From NCBI GenBank assembly GCA_001799695.1, contig MGTY01000046.1, positions 1 through 57,945 on the forward strand: DNA of 57,945 nt, read 5' to 3'. The notes below the pieces were generated by a model. It made no database searches, was not told the origin of the DNA, and saw only the letters and a program-made list of their open reading frames with translations. Position 1 is the first letter of the stretch. Each line of letters starts with the position of its first letter. The stretch is from Elusimicrobia bacterium GWA2_69_24. GTDB lineage: Bacteria; Elusimicrobiota; Elusimicrobia; UBA1565. This document shows, one piece after another, positions 7,873 to 16,219 of the stretch. Made by a program: the position numbers and the translations under genes.

Positions 7873-7901
7873 TTGCGAGACGGGGGAATCGGCGTTATCC
7901 T
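7873..7901 (+). promoter_or_regulatory. Promoter TTGCGA-17-TATCCT
   Basis: TTGCGA (7873-7878), a 17-bp spacer and TATCCT (7896-7901). The GTG start at 7909 lies 7 nt after the -10 box, which predicts a leaderless or near-leaderless mRNA. Confidence 0.65.
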
Positions 7902-7908
7902 AACCGCT

Positions 7909-9342
7909 GTGCCAACCAGGGGGATATCCGCTTTGGGACTGCTCTGTTGCGCGCTCCTCTTGAGCAGTCCGGTTCACGCGGAGAAAGGGCAGATCGACAA
8001 AGACCCTTCCTCGGTTCCGGAGCGCCCCCCGGTGCAGGATGATCCCCAAGGCTGGTCCCACACGCACCCGGAGGCCCAGGAGACGGGGGGACGGCTCCCC
8101 TCTTCTTCCGAGACGAAGGGTCAGATGGATCGTTCGTATCCGGGCCGACCCGGCAGCCCCGTTTCTCCCGGGGCATCCGTCGTCGATGGAGAGGCCGCGC
8201 AGAAACTCCGGGGTTCCGGGATACAGGAGACGGTCCCCGGACGTTCCGGCACTTTTCAGATGCTGCGCCAGGATCCGAAGAACCTCTGGGGGCCGGCGCC
8301 CGGCGCGGAGGACCTGGACATGCCGACCGGGGGGGGCAAGACCGCAGGAGGACTCCCGCCGAAGAGCGCGGGCTGGGAGCAGTTCGGGATGGGCGCCGGC
8401 ACCCCCGGAGGGCTGGCGCCGGGAGGCCCTCCCTCCGACGTTGCGGCCAGGGACGGCATCGACCCGGCCCGTCCCCGCAGCAAGCTGGACCTGCTCGCCG
8501 CGGCGGTCAGCGGGTACGGAAGTTCCTTCAAGGCTGCCGGGTTGAGGGTCGGCCTGGGAGCCGATGGCCAGCCTGCCATCCTCCGTTCCGGAGGCGGCCT
8601 GGCCGATGACCGGGACCTGGCGGCGCTGGCCGCCCGCATCCGTTCGGAGCCGGAAGCCCTGACCCGTTTCCCGCGTTTCTTCGAAGTTCTTCCCCGGGAG
8701 CGCTTCTCGGACCTGAAGGTCGACTTCAAGTCCCAGCGCCGGGGAAAGAAGGAGGCTTTCAAGCATCTCTGGCTGACCGAGGAAGATCGCGATTTCGTCC
8801 GTTCCGAATCGTGCTCCGGCATCTCGGGTTCCTGCAACCCGTATACCCGCTTACCTTATTACGCACGCGGGGATTTCGTGCCCCCGGAAGACCTGAACCG
8901 GATCTGGTCCGCGGTCCATGAGAGCGGGTCGGGGACCCCTGGCGGCGGGGCGAAGGCCGCGGAGGCCCGGCGGAAACTGTCCGGGAGCATCTTCGGCGCC
9001 GGCGGCCTCCAGGGTGTGCGGGATGCGATTGGCGGGCTCTTCGGGAGGATCCAGGACATATTCGGAGATGGAGCCGCGATCGCTCCCGTGGGCGAGCCCA
9101 TGGGCGGAGTCCCCGCTTCCGACGGAACGCAGCCCGCGTCCCGGCCCGTCGTCCGGCCGGCCCGGTCGGGCGTGGCACTCGTCGGCGAGTCGGCCGCGGG
9201 CGCTCCGGCTCTGGCGGGAGGGATCTCCATCCCGCAGAGGCGTCGGTCCGGTTGGCTCTACGTCCTCATCGGAGTGGTCGGCTGCGGCGCGGGACTGGTG
9301 GTCTTCGGTCTCAAGCGCGGCGCCGCGGAGGACGCGTCATAG
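7909..9342 (+). CDS. Secreted Pro/Gly-rich protein with C-terminal membrane anchor
   Basis: 477 residues. A Sec signal peptide (ALGLLCCALLLSSPVHA) is followed by about 160 residues rich in Pro, Gly and Ser. A more structured part (about nt 8470-8900) contains a short Cys-bearing segment (ESCSGISGSC). Near the C-terminus there is one transmembrane helix (GWLYVLIGVVGCGAGLVVFG) and a short basic tail, giving a type I topology. I recognise no family. Its composition recalls the Gly/Ala-rich membrane proteins at 54921-57945. The GTG start is chosen because the promoter ends 7 nt upstream and the signal peptide follows at once. Its end overlaps the convergent peptidase gene by 6 bp. Confidence 0.7.
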   Translation: MPTRGISALGLLCCALLLSSPVHAEKGQIDKDPSSVPERPPVQDDPQGWSHTHPEAQETGGRLPSSSETKGQMDRSYPGRPGSPVSPGASVVDGEAAQKLRGSGIQETVPGRSGTFQMLRQDPKNLWGPAPGAEDLDMPTGGGKTAGGLPPKSAGWEQFGMGAGTPGGLAPGGPPSDVAARDGIDPARPRSKLDLLAAAVSGYGSSFKAAGLRVGLGADGQPAILRSGGGLADDRDLAALAARIRSEPEALTRFPRFFEVLPRERFSDLKVDFKSQRRGKKEAFKHLWLTEEDRDFVRSESCSGISGSCNPYTRLPYYARGDFVPPEDLNRIWSAVHESGSGTPGGGAKAAEARRKLSGSIFGAGGLQGVRDAIGGLFGRIQDIFGDGAAIAPVGEPMGGVPASDGTQPASRPVVRPARSGVALVGESAAGAPALAGGISIPQRRRSGWLYVLIGVVGCGAGLVVFGLKRGAAEDAS

Positions 9343-10761
9343 GCGCAGGCGGCGAGGGGGGCCGTAGAGTTCCCGGAGCATCCCATAGAGCGCCTCCTCG
9401 TTGCGGCGCACCCAACCCGGCTGGGAGACGGGCCGGGCCTGGGTCTGCGCGAGACGGGCGAGTTCCGGCCGGGCCTTCAGGAGCCGGTTGCGGAGCTTGT
9501 CGAATTCGCTCCACCGGGACTCCTCTTTGAGATGCGAGGAGAACCATATCCCCGAGAGCTGGGCGAAATACTCCGCTTCCGTCGTGCAGGCATACCAATC
9601 CGGGCACTCGCGTTCCGCCAGACGCCCGTGCCAGAAGGCGTCGGTGATGGCTATGCGCGATCGGAGCGGCAAGCCCTGCAGGTGGATCGCATGGGCGAAT
9701 TCGTGGATGAAGGTCTGCCCCGGCAGATAACCCGCGTCCGCAGGCCCCTCCTCTCCGGCCAGGTTCTCCGCGCCGACGGCCACGGCCACGGCGGGGCTCC
9801 CGTCCGGGGCGGTGAAGGGCATGTTCGCAAGCCCGCGGACTTCGGAGAAGCTCCGGCCGTCATGGGTCGCCGCGCCGGCAAGGGGTTTGAAGGCCGGCAG
9901 GTCGGTGATGGAAGCTCCGGCCGGGATGATCATGACCGTGACGTTGGCGCGGGCGAGGTTCCCCAGCAGTTCCATCGGCGCATGCTCCAGCATCCCCCGC
10001 ATCAGCCGGGAGCAGACTTCGCGCAGGCGCCGATCCTCGGCAGGGTCGGCGGCGTTCGTCTCGATGCGGGCTTCCAGCCACTCGAAATAGAGCCCCCGTT
10101 CGGGAACCCGGGAGGGATCTTTCCCATCCGCGGCCTGGCTCTTGAGCGGGTCCTGTTTCTGCGGGCCGTTCAGTGCGCCTGCGACCCGCATGGCCGGTCC
10201 CAGGAGCTGCCGGCGGTCCTCGGTGGAGGGCGTCCTGCGGGAAATCTCCAGAGCGTAGGCCCATAGGGAACGGGCCTGACGGTCGAGCCGCTCCAGCCAG
10301 CGCCGGGCCGTGCCGCAATCTTGGGCGCAGCGCCGGAACCAGGTGATGGCCTCGGAGAGGCGGAGGCTGTAGGCGGTCATCTCTTCGGCCGGAAGCGCCC
10401 CGAGATTGGTCTTCAGGAGCGCGGTCAGCTGGTCCTGGCGGGCTTGAGCGGCATCCAAGACTCCGAGGAGCGATGCGGATTTTCGGTCCGCGGACAGCCG
10501 CGTCCAGGAGGCGGGGGTCTGCTTTTTATCCCCCGGTTCGTTGCAGAGGCCGACCCAGGCCAATTCGAGCACCTCTGCAGGGAGGATCTCCTCGGTGAGG
10601 TCCTGGCCGGGGAAGCAGGAGGTCCGGTCGCCTTCCCAGGGGCAGGGGGCGTCTCCGGCGGGTCCCGGGCGGGTCTTCTCCGCGGAAAGTCCATCCTCTC
10701 CCGCCTGGAGGAGCGGGGGAGCCGCAAACAGGAGGCAAAGCAGCGCGGCCCGGGAGTTCAC
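9337..10761 (-). CDS. Secreted zinc metallopeptidase-like protein (HEFAH)
   Basis: 474 residues. It starts at a GTG (10761) overlapping the upstream stop as GTGA and has a short signal peptide (AALLCLLFAAPPLLQAG). The C-terminal third has HEFAHAIH, an HExxH zinc motif, with a downstream EAEYFAQLSGIWF segment that could supply the third ligand, as in gluzincin-type peptidases. The N-terminal two thirds looks helical and is not recognised. It is coupled to the hypothetical secreted protein at 10758-12029, suggesting a shared role outside the cytoplasm. Confidence 0.7.
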   Translation of the reverse strand: MNSRAALLCLLFAAPPLLQAGEDGLSAEKTRPGPAGDAPCPWEGDRTSCFPGQDLTEEILPAEVLELAWVGLCNEPGDKKQTPASWTRLSADRKSASLLGVLDAAQARQDQLTALLKTNLGALPAEEMTAYSLRLSEAITWFRRCAQDCGTARRWLERLDRQARSLWAYALEISRRTPSTEDRRQLLGPAMRVAGALNGPQKQDPLKSQAADGKDPSRVPERGLYFEWLEARIETNAADPAEDRRLREVCSRLMRGMLEHAPMELLGNLARANVTVMIIPAGASITDLPAFKPLAGAATHDGRSFSEVRGLANMPFTAPDGSPAVAVAVGAENLAGEEGPADAGYLPGQTFIHEFAHAIHLQGLPLRSRIAITDAFWHGRLAERECPDWYACTTEAEYFAQLSGIWFSSHLKEESRWSEFDKLRNRLLKARPELARLAQTQARPVSQPGWVRRNEEALYGMLRELYGPPRRLRL

Positions 10762-12029
10762 GGGTTCATGTACTCGCTCAGGTCGTGGACCGGGATGGGT
10801 TCTTTCTTCAGCAGCTTCCCCATATTCCGGATGGAGTCCGCCAGCTTCCGGGCTCCTTCTACCGCCTCCTTGGGGATCGCCGAGGCCCCATCGCCCCAAG
10901 CGACGTCCCGCACCACTCCGTCCGGACGGACCTGGAAGATCACCCCGCCGGGGGGCGGCTCAGGGCGGCCGGTGATGTAGGAGAATTTGATGTCGTTGCC
11001 GCTGCGGGGGTTCCAAAGGATGAGCTTGGCGCCCTCCTTCTGCAGGGATTGTTCCTCCAGGGAGATGGTCTCGCCGCCCGCATGTCCCGAGCCGCGCATG
11101 ACCGGAGTCGCAGCTCCTTTCGGGGTAGCTCCGCGGATGAACGTCGCCGGTTTCTTCGCGGGCGGGGGGATGCGCAGTGTGGAGACCTGGACCATGTCGG
11201 AGGCGGCTTCCCGGCCCATCGGGGCATTCTTCGCCCCCACGGCGAGGACCGCCTCTTCCCCGGCCTCGATGAAGACGGCTTCCTCGGCCTCCCCGATCAC
11301 CCGGGCTCCCGGCCCTTTGGCGAATATCCGGCGGGCGATCGCGGCCAGGCGCGCCCGGAAGACGCGTCCGGCGGCGGAGCACGCGGACTTGACCCCGGGA
11401 AAGCGGCACCAGGGGAGCAGGAAAAGCGCTCCGGTCCCCAAGGTCAGACCGATGGCCAGGGCGCTGGGATCGCACTGGTGGGCCTCCTTGGCCGCGTCGA
11501 AGGCGGTGATCATGGAGCCGATGGCGATGGCTCCTACGGGGCCGGAGATGAAGAGACCCGTCCCCGCCAGAACCTTGCCCGTCTTGGTGCCGAACAGCCC
11601 TTTACCCAGGGCGTCGACCACTCCTCCGGTGCAGCTTCCGGCGACCTTCGCCCAATCCTGCGCGTCATAAATCTTCTCTTCCATGAAGCCGAAGAGGGTC
11701 CCGTCCTTGAAATCCGTCCGATGGTAAAGGTACTTCTCGGGATGCGTGCAGAAGGTCGTGGCGATGAGGCCGCGCAGTTCGTAGATGTCCGCCCACTCGA
11801 TGCGGACCTGCGGGAGGTCTGGGGATTCGGGGCTGGGCAGGAATTTCTTCGCGATGATCTCCTCCGCATAGTCGCGGAGGATGGGGTCGTCGGCATGATC
11901 CAGCACGCCTGCCGCGTCCATCAGTTGGTCTACGGCCTCTTCCAGCGAGCAGAATCCTTTCTGGGCCGCGGCCGGAGAAGCCTGCAGGAGCAGGCAAGAG
12001 GTGAGGATCACTGCAAGGATCTTCTGCAT
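10758..12029 (-). CDS. Secreted hypothetical protein with two hydrophobic segments and several cysteines
   Basis: 423 residues with a Sec signal peptide (ILAVILTSCLLLQASPAAA). Two hydrophobic stretches lie mid-protein (GTGLFISGPVGAIAIGSMI and LAIGLTLGTGALFLL). Cysteines are spread through the first half (FCS, FCTH, SCTGG, QCDP, WCRF, SACS), compatible with disulphides outside the cytoplasm. The C-terminal half is soluble with a VIFQVRPDGVVRDV strand-rich end. No family is recognised. It has its own TTGACA promoter and an AAGGGGG ribosome-binding site, and it is followed by the HEFAH peptidase with a GTGA overlap. Confidence 0.65.
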   Translation of the reverse strand: MQKILAVILTSCLLLQASPAAAQKGFCSLEEAVDQLMDAAGVLDHADDPILRDYAEEIIAKKFLPSPESPDLPQVRIEWADIYELRGLIATTFCTHPEKYLYHRTDFKDGTLFGFMEEKIYDAQDWAKVAGSCTGGVVDALGKGLFGTKTGKVLAGTGLFISGPVGAIAIGSMITAFDAAKEAHQCDPSALAIGLTLGTGALFLLPWCRFPGVKSACSAAGRVFRARLAAIARRIFAKGPGARVIGEAEEAVFIEAGEEAVLAVGAKNAPMGREAASDMVQVSTLRIPPPAKKPATFIRGATPKGAATPVMRGSGHAGGETISLEEQSLQKEGAKLILWNPRSGNDIKFSYITGRPEPPPGGVIFQVRPDGVVRDVAWGDGASAIPKEAVEGARKLADSIRNMGKLLKKEPIPVHDLSEYMNP

Positions 12030-12047
12030 GTTGCCCCCTTGGATGAA

Positions 12048-12076
12048 AGAGTAGGGTCTTGCTTGATTTTTGTCAA
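12048..12076 (-). promoter_or_regulatory. Promoter TTGACA-17-TACTCT with Shine-Dalgarno
   Basis: On the minus strand TTGACA (12076-12071), a 17-bp spacer and TACTCT (12053-12048). The predicted leader is about 12 nt and contains AAGGGGG just before the ATG at 12029. It therefore differs from the leaderless promoters elsewhere in the window. Confidence 0.75.
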
Positions 12077-12095
12077 TACACCCCCTGTACCCCCC

Positions 12096-12124
12096 TTGTG
12101 CGCGGCGGCTTCCGGAGGCATACT
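12096..12124 (+). promoter_or_regulatory. Promoter TTGTGC-17-CATACT
   Basis: TTGTGC (12096-12101), a 17-bp spacer and CATACT (12119-12124). The ATG at 12131 follows after 6 nt. It diverges from the promoter at 12048-12076, with 19 bp between the two -35 boxes. Confidence 0.6.
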
Positions 12125-12130
12125 TCGGCT

Positions 12131-12946
12131 ATGCGCCGCTATGCAAGAGGATCGTTTGTCGTGCTGTGGATGGCCCTGGCCGCCGGCGCGGCCTGGGGCG
12201 GGTCGTCCCTCGACGACCTGGCCGCAGTCGTCCCGGCGTCTTCGGAGGCAGGGATCATCGGACTTCCGGGATTGACGATGCGCCGGTTGATGCAGCCTGT
12301 GCGGGAGCATGGGATCCGTTTCGCGAACGTGGCCGAAGTGGATCTGTCCCAGTGGGACATCCGTACGGTCTCCGCCCAGCGGGTCCTGCGCAAGCCTCTG
12401 GCTACGCTTCCGGAGCTCATGCAGGCATCTCCCGGAGCGGTCGCCGGGATCAACGCGGGGTTCTTCAAGATCGGAGAAAGGCCGGTATTCGTCGGCTATT
12501 ACGTCGAGGAGGGGGTGCTGGTCCCGCATCAACAGGGCCCGAAGCGCATCTTCTTCATCGGCGCGGACGGCAAGGCTGGGGTAGCGCGCTCGGCGGATGC
12601 GGTCCCCCAGGGGGTCCGTTCCGCCGTCGCCGGGTTCAGCGGCGGAGGGAAGGACGACCCGACCGCTCGTTCGGCCGTCTGCATCACGGCGGCAGGGACG
12701 GTCAAACTGCTTGCGGTCTATCCCGTCGCGAGCCTCGTCCGGATGACCCGCTACCTCAACGAAGCGGAGGGCTGCGCCGACTATGTCCACCTGGATGGCG
12801 GCGGGTCGACGCAGTTCGTCCTGCGGACGGAGGGAGGCGTCTCCGTGGGTTGGGAGCGGGAGAAGCAGTGTTATGACGGGGCTGCGGCGTCGCCTCCGGA
12901 GTGCTTTAGAAAAGTGGCTGACGCGCTGCTGGTATTCCCCAAGTGA
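12131..12946 (+). CDS. Secreted phosphodiester glycosidase-like (NAGPA domain) protein
   Basis: 271 residues with signal peptide (SFVVLWMALAAGAAWG). The GINAGFF motif in the middle and YVHLDGGGSTQFVL near the C-terminus are hallmarks of the phosphodiester glycosidase domain related to mammalian NAGPA (uncovering enzyme) and bacterial exopolysaccharide-associated proteins. It probably acts on sugar-phosphodiester bonds in the periplasm or outside the cell; the substrate is unknown. It is followed by a coupled secreted protein (GTGA overlap). Confidence 0.8.
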   Translation: MRRYARGSFVVLWMALAAGAAWGGSSLDDLAAVVPASSEAGIIGLPGLTMRRLMQPVREHGIRFANVAEVDLSQWDIRTVSAQRVLRKPLATLPELMQASPGAVAGINAGFFKIGERPVFVGYYVEEGVLVPHQQGPKRIFFIGADGKAGVARSADAVPQGVRSAVAGFSGGGKDDPTARSAVCITAAGTVKLLAVYPVASLVRMTRYLNEAEGCADYVHLDGGGSTQFVLRTEGGVSVGWEREKQCYDGAAASPPECFRKVADALLVFPK

Positions 12947-13572
12947 GGATGCTTCCGCTGTGCGCCGCGGCCGTCCTGCTGACGGCATTGCTCGGGTCCG
13001 CAGCCCTAGCTAAGAGGTCTAAGACCATGGAGCCCGCGGATTTCCTGCCGCGCTGGAAAGACGGCCAGTCGTGGCGCGTGGAGTACACCGCGCCGGAGCC
13101 TTCCGCGGCCGCGGCCATGGACCCCGGGGACGTGCTGCGCAAGGAGGTCTGGGAGTACCGGCCGCGCCGCATCGACGACGCGTTCGGGGTGCCCAGCGGC
13201 TGGATCCTGCAGATCCGGGAGTCGCGTCCTCCGGGCGCCACCCCGGCCCTGGAGCGCTACGAAGTGCGGTTCTCGTCGTCGTTCGCCCTGCTCAAGGTCA
13301 CCCGCTTCAATCACCTCGACGAGGGGCATGAAGTCTTCAACGACTCCGAGGATGCGGGCTACCGGGCCGATGCGACCCGCATCCCCCTGCTGGATTGGCC
13401 GCGGTGGGAGAGCGGCAGGAAGGAGGGGGGTGCGTTTGTCCTCGCGGTCCGGACCGGGGGACGCGACGGCTTCCGCGAAGAGTTCCTCTGGAAGGCGGGA
13501 AGCCCCTGGTGGTCCGAAGCGAGCCGGAGCTACGGCTCCCGCGCCGTCCGCGCCCGCCTCCTGCAGCCCTGA
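12943..13572 (+). CDS. Secreted hypothetical protein
   Basis: 209 residues with signal peptide (MLPLCAAAVLLTALLGSAALA). The GTG start at 12943 overlaps the previous stop as GTGA; an ATG two codons later is an alternative. The mature part is rich in aromatic residues and Arg/Glu and contains WRVEYTAPEPS, WEYRPRRID and WILQIRES, suggesting a beta-strand-rich domain. No family is recognised. Co-transcription with the phosphodiester glycosidase suggests a linked periplasmic role. Confidence 0.7.
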   Translation: MRMLPLCAAAVLLTALLGSAALAKRSKTMEPADFLPRWKDGQSWRVEYTAPEPSAAAAMDPGDVLRKEVWEYRPRRIDDAFGVPSGWILQIRESRPPGATPALERYEVRFSSSFALLKVTRFNHLDEGHEVFNDSEDAGYRADATRIPLLDWPRWESGRKEGGAFVLAVRTGGRDGFREEFLWKAGSPWWSEASRSYGSRAVRARLLQP

Positions 13573-13576
13573 ACCG

Positions 13577-14701
13577 CTACTCGCGCGCGATCCGGTCGAA
13601 GAGGCGCTGGAAGCGGTCCCGCCAGGCGGCGGAGCGGTAGGAGGCCTTGCGGGCCAGTCCCAGGTCGGCCTTCCCGGCATCCCCCAGGGGAGACAGGTCG
13701 TAGAGGTCGAAACCTTCCGGGTGGAAGGCCAGGACGATGTTCTGTCCGCTGGTCACGGCGATGTCCATGTCCGCACCGCTGGGAAAATTCTCGCCGGAGA
13801 AAGTCCAGCCGGAAGTCCCGGGGCTGGGCGGATGGCTGTGCCAGCGGCCCGCGTAGCGTCCTGACCAGTCCTGGTCCGCGATGGCGGCGAACTGGGTGTC
13901 GGGGTCGAAAAGATAGGTGTCGGCGCCGTTCATGAGCACGGACTCGACGGTGAGGCGCAGGACCTTCTCCCGCTGTTCGGGGGTGACGGGCACGGGGCGG
14001 CGCTCCCATTCGGGGAGGCGCTCCAGCAGCCTCGCCAGCATGCCCTGGTCGTCGGCGGCCTTCATGGCGTCCGGGTGCTCGGCGAACAGCCTGCGGAGGG
14101 CTTCGGGGTCGTCGGCGTTGGCGGCGATCCCGGTCAGGACGGGCCGGGTCAGGTCGTCCATGAGATGGAAGCGCAGCTGTCCGTCGAAGGTGGCCTCGCC
14201 TCCGACCTCGGGCACCACGAAGCGTCCGTGGATGCGGATGCGCCCGGCGATGGACCCCTCGAATATCTGGGCGATGCGGGCCGTTCCCTCTGGGGAGAGC
14301 GCGGAGGCCTTGAGTTCCTCGAAGGACACGGGCCGCGCCATGGTCGCGGGCGTCATCCCGAAATACCGGTTCATGTGCTCGATGACGCGGGCCAGGGCTC
14401 CGGACAACTCCAGCTTCTCGCCGGTGCGGGTCGTCAGCGCCGGGGATGGTTCCGTCACTAGGTAGAGGGAGCTCTTCCCCGCAGACCAGTCCAGGACGCG
14501 CCCGGCCTCGCTCCCGAGACCGCGGAAGTCCTTGGCCGCCACCTTGGGAAGGGTAGCCTCGAACACGACCGGGTGGATCTCCCGGGCGCCGATCGGCACG
14601 GTACGCTGCGCGTGTTCCAGGGAAGGCGGCGCCCAGTCCAGGGCGCGCGTGGGGACGGCCGATAGGAGCAACAGGCTCAGCGCGGGCAGGAGTTGCCGCA
14701 T
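13577..14701 (-). CDS. Secreted protein with JAMM-like HxHPP...SxxD motif (paralogue 2)
   Basis: 374 residues, the same length as paralogue 1 at 3232-4356. Signal peptide MRQLLPALSLLLLSAVPTRA. Shared blocks include MNRYFGMT, an F-H-L-DDL-RP segment and DWSGRYAGRWHSHPP. The putative metal site is H288-S-H290-PP with S308xxD311, followed by IVLAFHPEGFDLYDL. S308 and D311 fall at the same residue numbers as in paralogue 1. A TATCCT box lies 7 nt before the ATG. The function is unknown; a JAMM-type hydrolase is the best guess, limited by the long loop between motif halves. Confidence 0.75.
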   Translation of the reverse strand: MRQLLPALSLLLLSAVPTRALDWAPPSLEHAQRTVPIGAREIHPVVFEATLPKVAAKDFRGLGSEAGRVLDWSAGKSSLYLVTEPSPALTTRTGEKLELSGALARVIEHMNRYFGMTPATMARPVSFEELKASALSPEGTARIAQIFEGSIAGRIRIHGRFVVPEVGGEATFDGQLRFHLMDDLTRPVLTGIAANADDPEALRRLFAEHPDAMKAADDQGMLARLLERLPEWERRPVPVTPEQREKVLRLTVESVLMNGADTYLFDPDTQFAAIADQDWSGRYAGRWHSHPPSPGTSGWTFSGENFPSGADMDIAVTSGQNIVLAFHPEGFDLYDLSPLGDAGKADLGLARKASYRSAAWRDRFQRLFDRIARE

Positions 14702-14708
14702 CCTTCCA

Positions 14709-14714
14709 AGGATA
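14709..14714 (-). promoter_or_regulatory. -10 element TATCCT upstream of paralogue 2
   Basis: TATCCT on the minus strand ends 7 nt before the ATG at 14701. No clear -35 box is seen. A GGAAGG overlapping the spacer could alternatively serve as a ribosome-binding site. Confidence 0.4.
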
Positions 14715-14834
14715 ACACGAGGCTTGGGTGGGCGCTTGGGCCGGTCGTCCCGCGCTCCGGCGGCATACGGACCAGGCGGGCCTGGGCCCTTGGACGGGCC
14801 CGGGCCGCGGCTGGCGCCGTTTTCCGGTTTTCGG

Positions 14835-14840
14835 TATGCT
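14835..14840 (+). promoter_or_regulatory. -10 element TATGCT upstream of the GH5 gene
   Basis: TATGCT ends 8 nt before the ATG at 14849. The start codon context (CCGGTATGCTG) repeats the promoter context (TCGGTATGCTG). No good -35 is visible at the right distance. Confidence 0.4.
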
Positions 14841-14848
14841 GTTCCGGT

Positions 14849-16219
14849 ATGCTGACGAAGACCCTCCGGCTGGCGTGCCTGCTCCTCCTGACGTCCCAGG
14901 TCTCCTCCGCGGCCGCGCGCGGCCGCGCGACCGAGGCGGCGGCGCCGCCCGGCTTCGTGACGGTGCGCGGCGCCGGCTTCGAGATCGACGGCAAGCCCTA
15001 CCGCTTCCTGGGGACGAACTTATGGTACGGCATGAACCTCGCGTCCCGGGGTCCGGGCGGCGACCGCGCGCGCCTGCTGCGCGAACTGGACCGGCTCTCC
15101 GCCCTGGGAGTCAAGAACCTGCGCATCGTGGCGGCGAGCGAGGGTCCCGACACCGAGCCGTGGCGGATGGCCCCGGCCCTGCAGAAGAAACCCGGGGTCT
15201 ACGACAAGGAACTCCTGGACGGGCTCGACTTCCTCCTGGCGGAGATGGGCCAGCGCGACATGCGCGCGGTGGTCGTGCTCAACGATTTCTGGCACTGGTC
15301 CGGGGGCATGGCCCAGTACGTCAGCTGGAGCCAGGGGCTCCCCATCCCGTATCCGCCCCCGGCCGCGGGGGGGGACTGGGACGTCTTCCAGCGGTTCGCG
15401 GCGCGTTTCTACTCCGACCCCAAGGCCATGAAGCGCTTCCGCAAGCTCGTCAAGCGCGTCGTCACCCGCAAGAACGGGTACACCCGTCGTCGGTACCGGG
15501 ACGACCCCACGATCATGGCGTGGCAGCTGGCCAACGAGCCCCGGGGCACCGGGGATCCCGCGGGCCTCCAGAAGTGGATCGATGAGACCGCGCGCTACAT
15601 CAAGTCCCTCGACCCGGTCCATCTGGTGACCACCGGCTGCGAGGGGGAGACCCCTGGGCCGGCGGCGGCCGGTCTCGACTTCCTCAAGAACCACGCGGGG
15701 CCGGACATCGACTACGCCACCATGCACATCTGGGTGCAGAACTGGGGCTGGTACGACCCGGCGCTGGGGGAGGATGCCTTCGAGGAGGGTGTCCGGAAGA
15801 TGTCCGCCTATTTCTCGGACCACGAGGCGAAGGCGCGTCGGCTGGGCAAGCCCCTGGTGCTCGAGGAGTTCGGGCTGGCGCGCGACGTCGGCAGTTTCGA
15901 GCCCGCCGCCGAGGCCACGACCCGGAACCGGTACTTCGTCCTCGTGTTCCAGAAGGTCGCCGCCGCCGCGGCCGTTGGTTCGCCCGTGGCCGGGGTCAAT
16001 TTCTGGGCCTGGTCCGGGGAGGGCCGGCCCGTCCAGCCCGGCGGGGTCTGGAAGCCCGGCCAGCCTTTCACCGGCGACCCGCCGCATGAGTCCCAGGGCT
16101 GGTACGGGGTCTACGACTCGGACGCGGAGACGCTCCGGATCGTCTCGGATTGGACCCGCCGGCTGACCCCTGCGGCCAAGGGGACGCCGGATTCCGGCGT
16201 TCCGGTCTCGGCTCGGTGA
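14849..16219 (+). CDS. Secreted GH5-type beta-mannanase-like glycoside hydrolase
   Basis: 456 residues with signal peptide (LRLACLLLLTSQVSSAAA). The fold follows mannanase-type GH5: FEIDGKPYRFLGTNLWYGMN at the N-terminus, LGVKNLRIVAASEG, then the acid/base Glu in QLANEPRG and the nucleophile Glu in LVLEEFGLA, with WAWSGEG near the end. It probably hydrolyses mannan or a related beta-glycan outside the cell. A 20-bp palindrome encodes the residues just after the signal peptide. The stop overlaps the GTG start of the M48 peptidase gene (GTGA). Confidence 0.85.
   Translation: MLTKTLRLACLLLLTSQVSSAAARGRATEAAAPPGFVTVRGAGFEIDGKPYRFLGTNLWYGMNLASRGPGGDRARLLRELDRLSALGVKNLRIVAASEGPDTEPWRMAPALQKKPGVYDKELLDGLDFLLAEMGQRDMRAVVVLNDFWHWSGGMAQYVSWSQGLPIPYPPPAAGGDWDVFQRFAARFYSDPKAMKRFRKLVKRVVTRKNGYTRRRYRDDPTIMAWQLANEPRGTGDPAGLQKWIDETARYIKSLDPVHLVTTGCEGETPGPAAAGLDFLKNHAGPDIDYATMHIWVQNWGWYDPALGEDAFEEGVRKMSAYFSDHEAKARRLGKPLVLEEFGLARDVGSFEPAAEATTRNRYFVLVFQKVAAAAAVGSPVAGVNFWAWSGEGRPVQPGGVWKPGQPFTGDPPHESQGWYGVYDSDAETLRIVSDWTRRLTPAAKGTPDSGVPVSAR
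14908..14927. repeat. In-frame palindrome at the GH5 signal-peptide junction
   Basis: Perfect palindrome: arms CGCGGCCGC and GCGGCCGCG around GC. It codes for SAAARGR right after the predicted signal peptidase site. Chance is possible in such GC-rich DNA, but it joins similar palindromes at equivalent positions in other genes. Confidence 0.5.
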
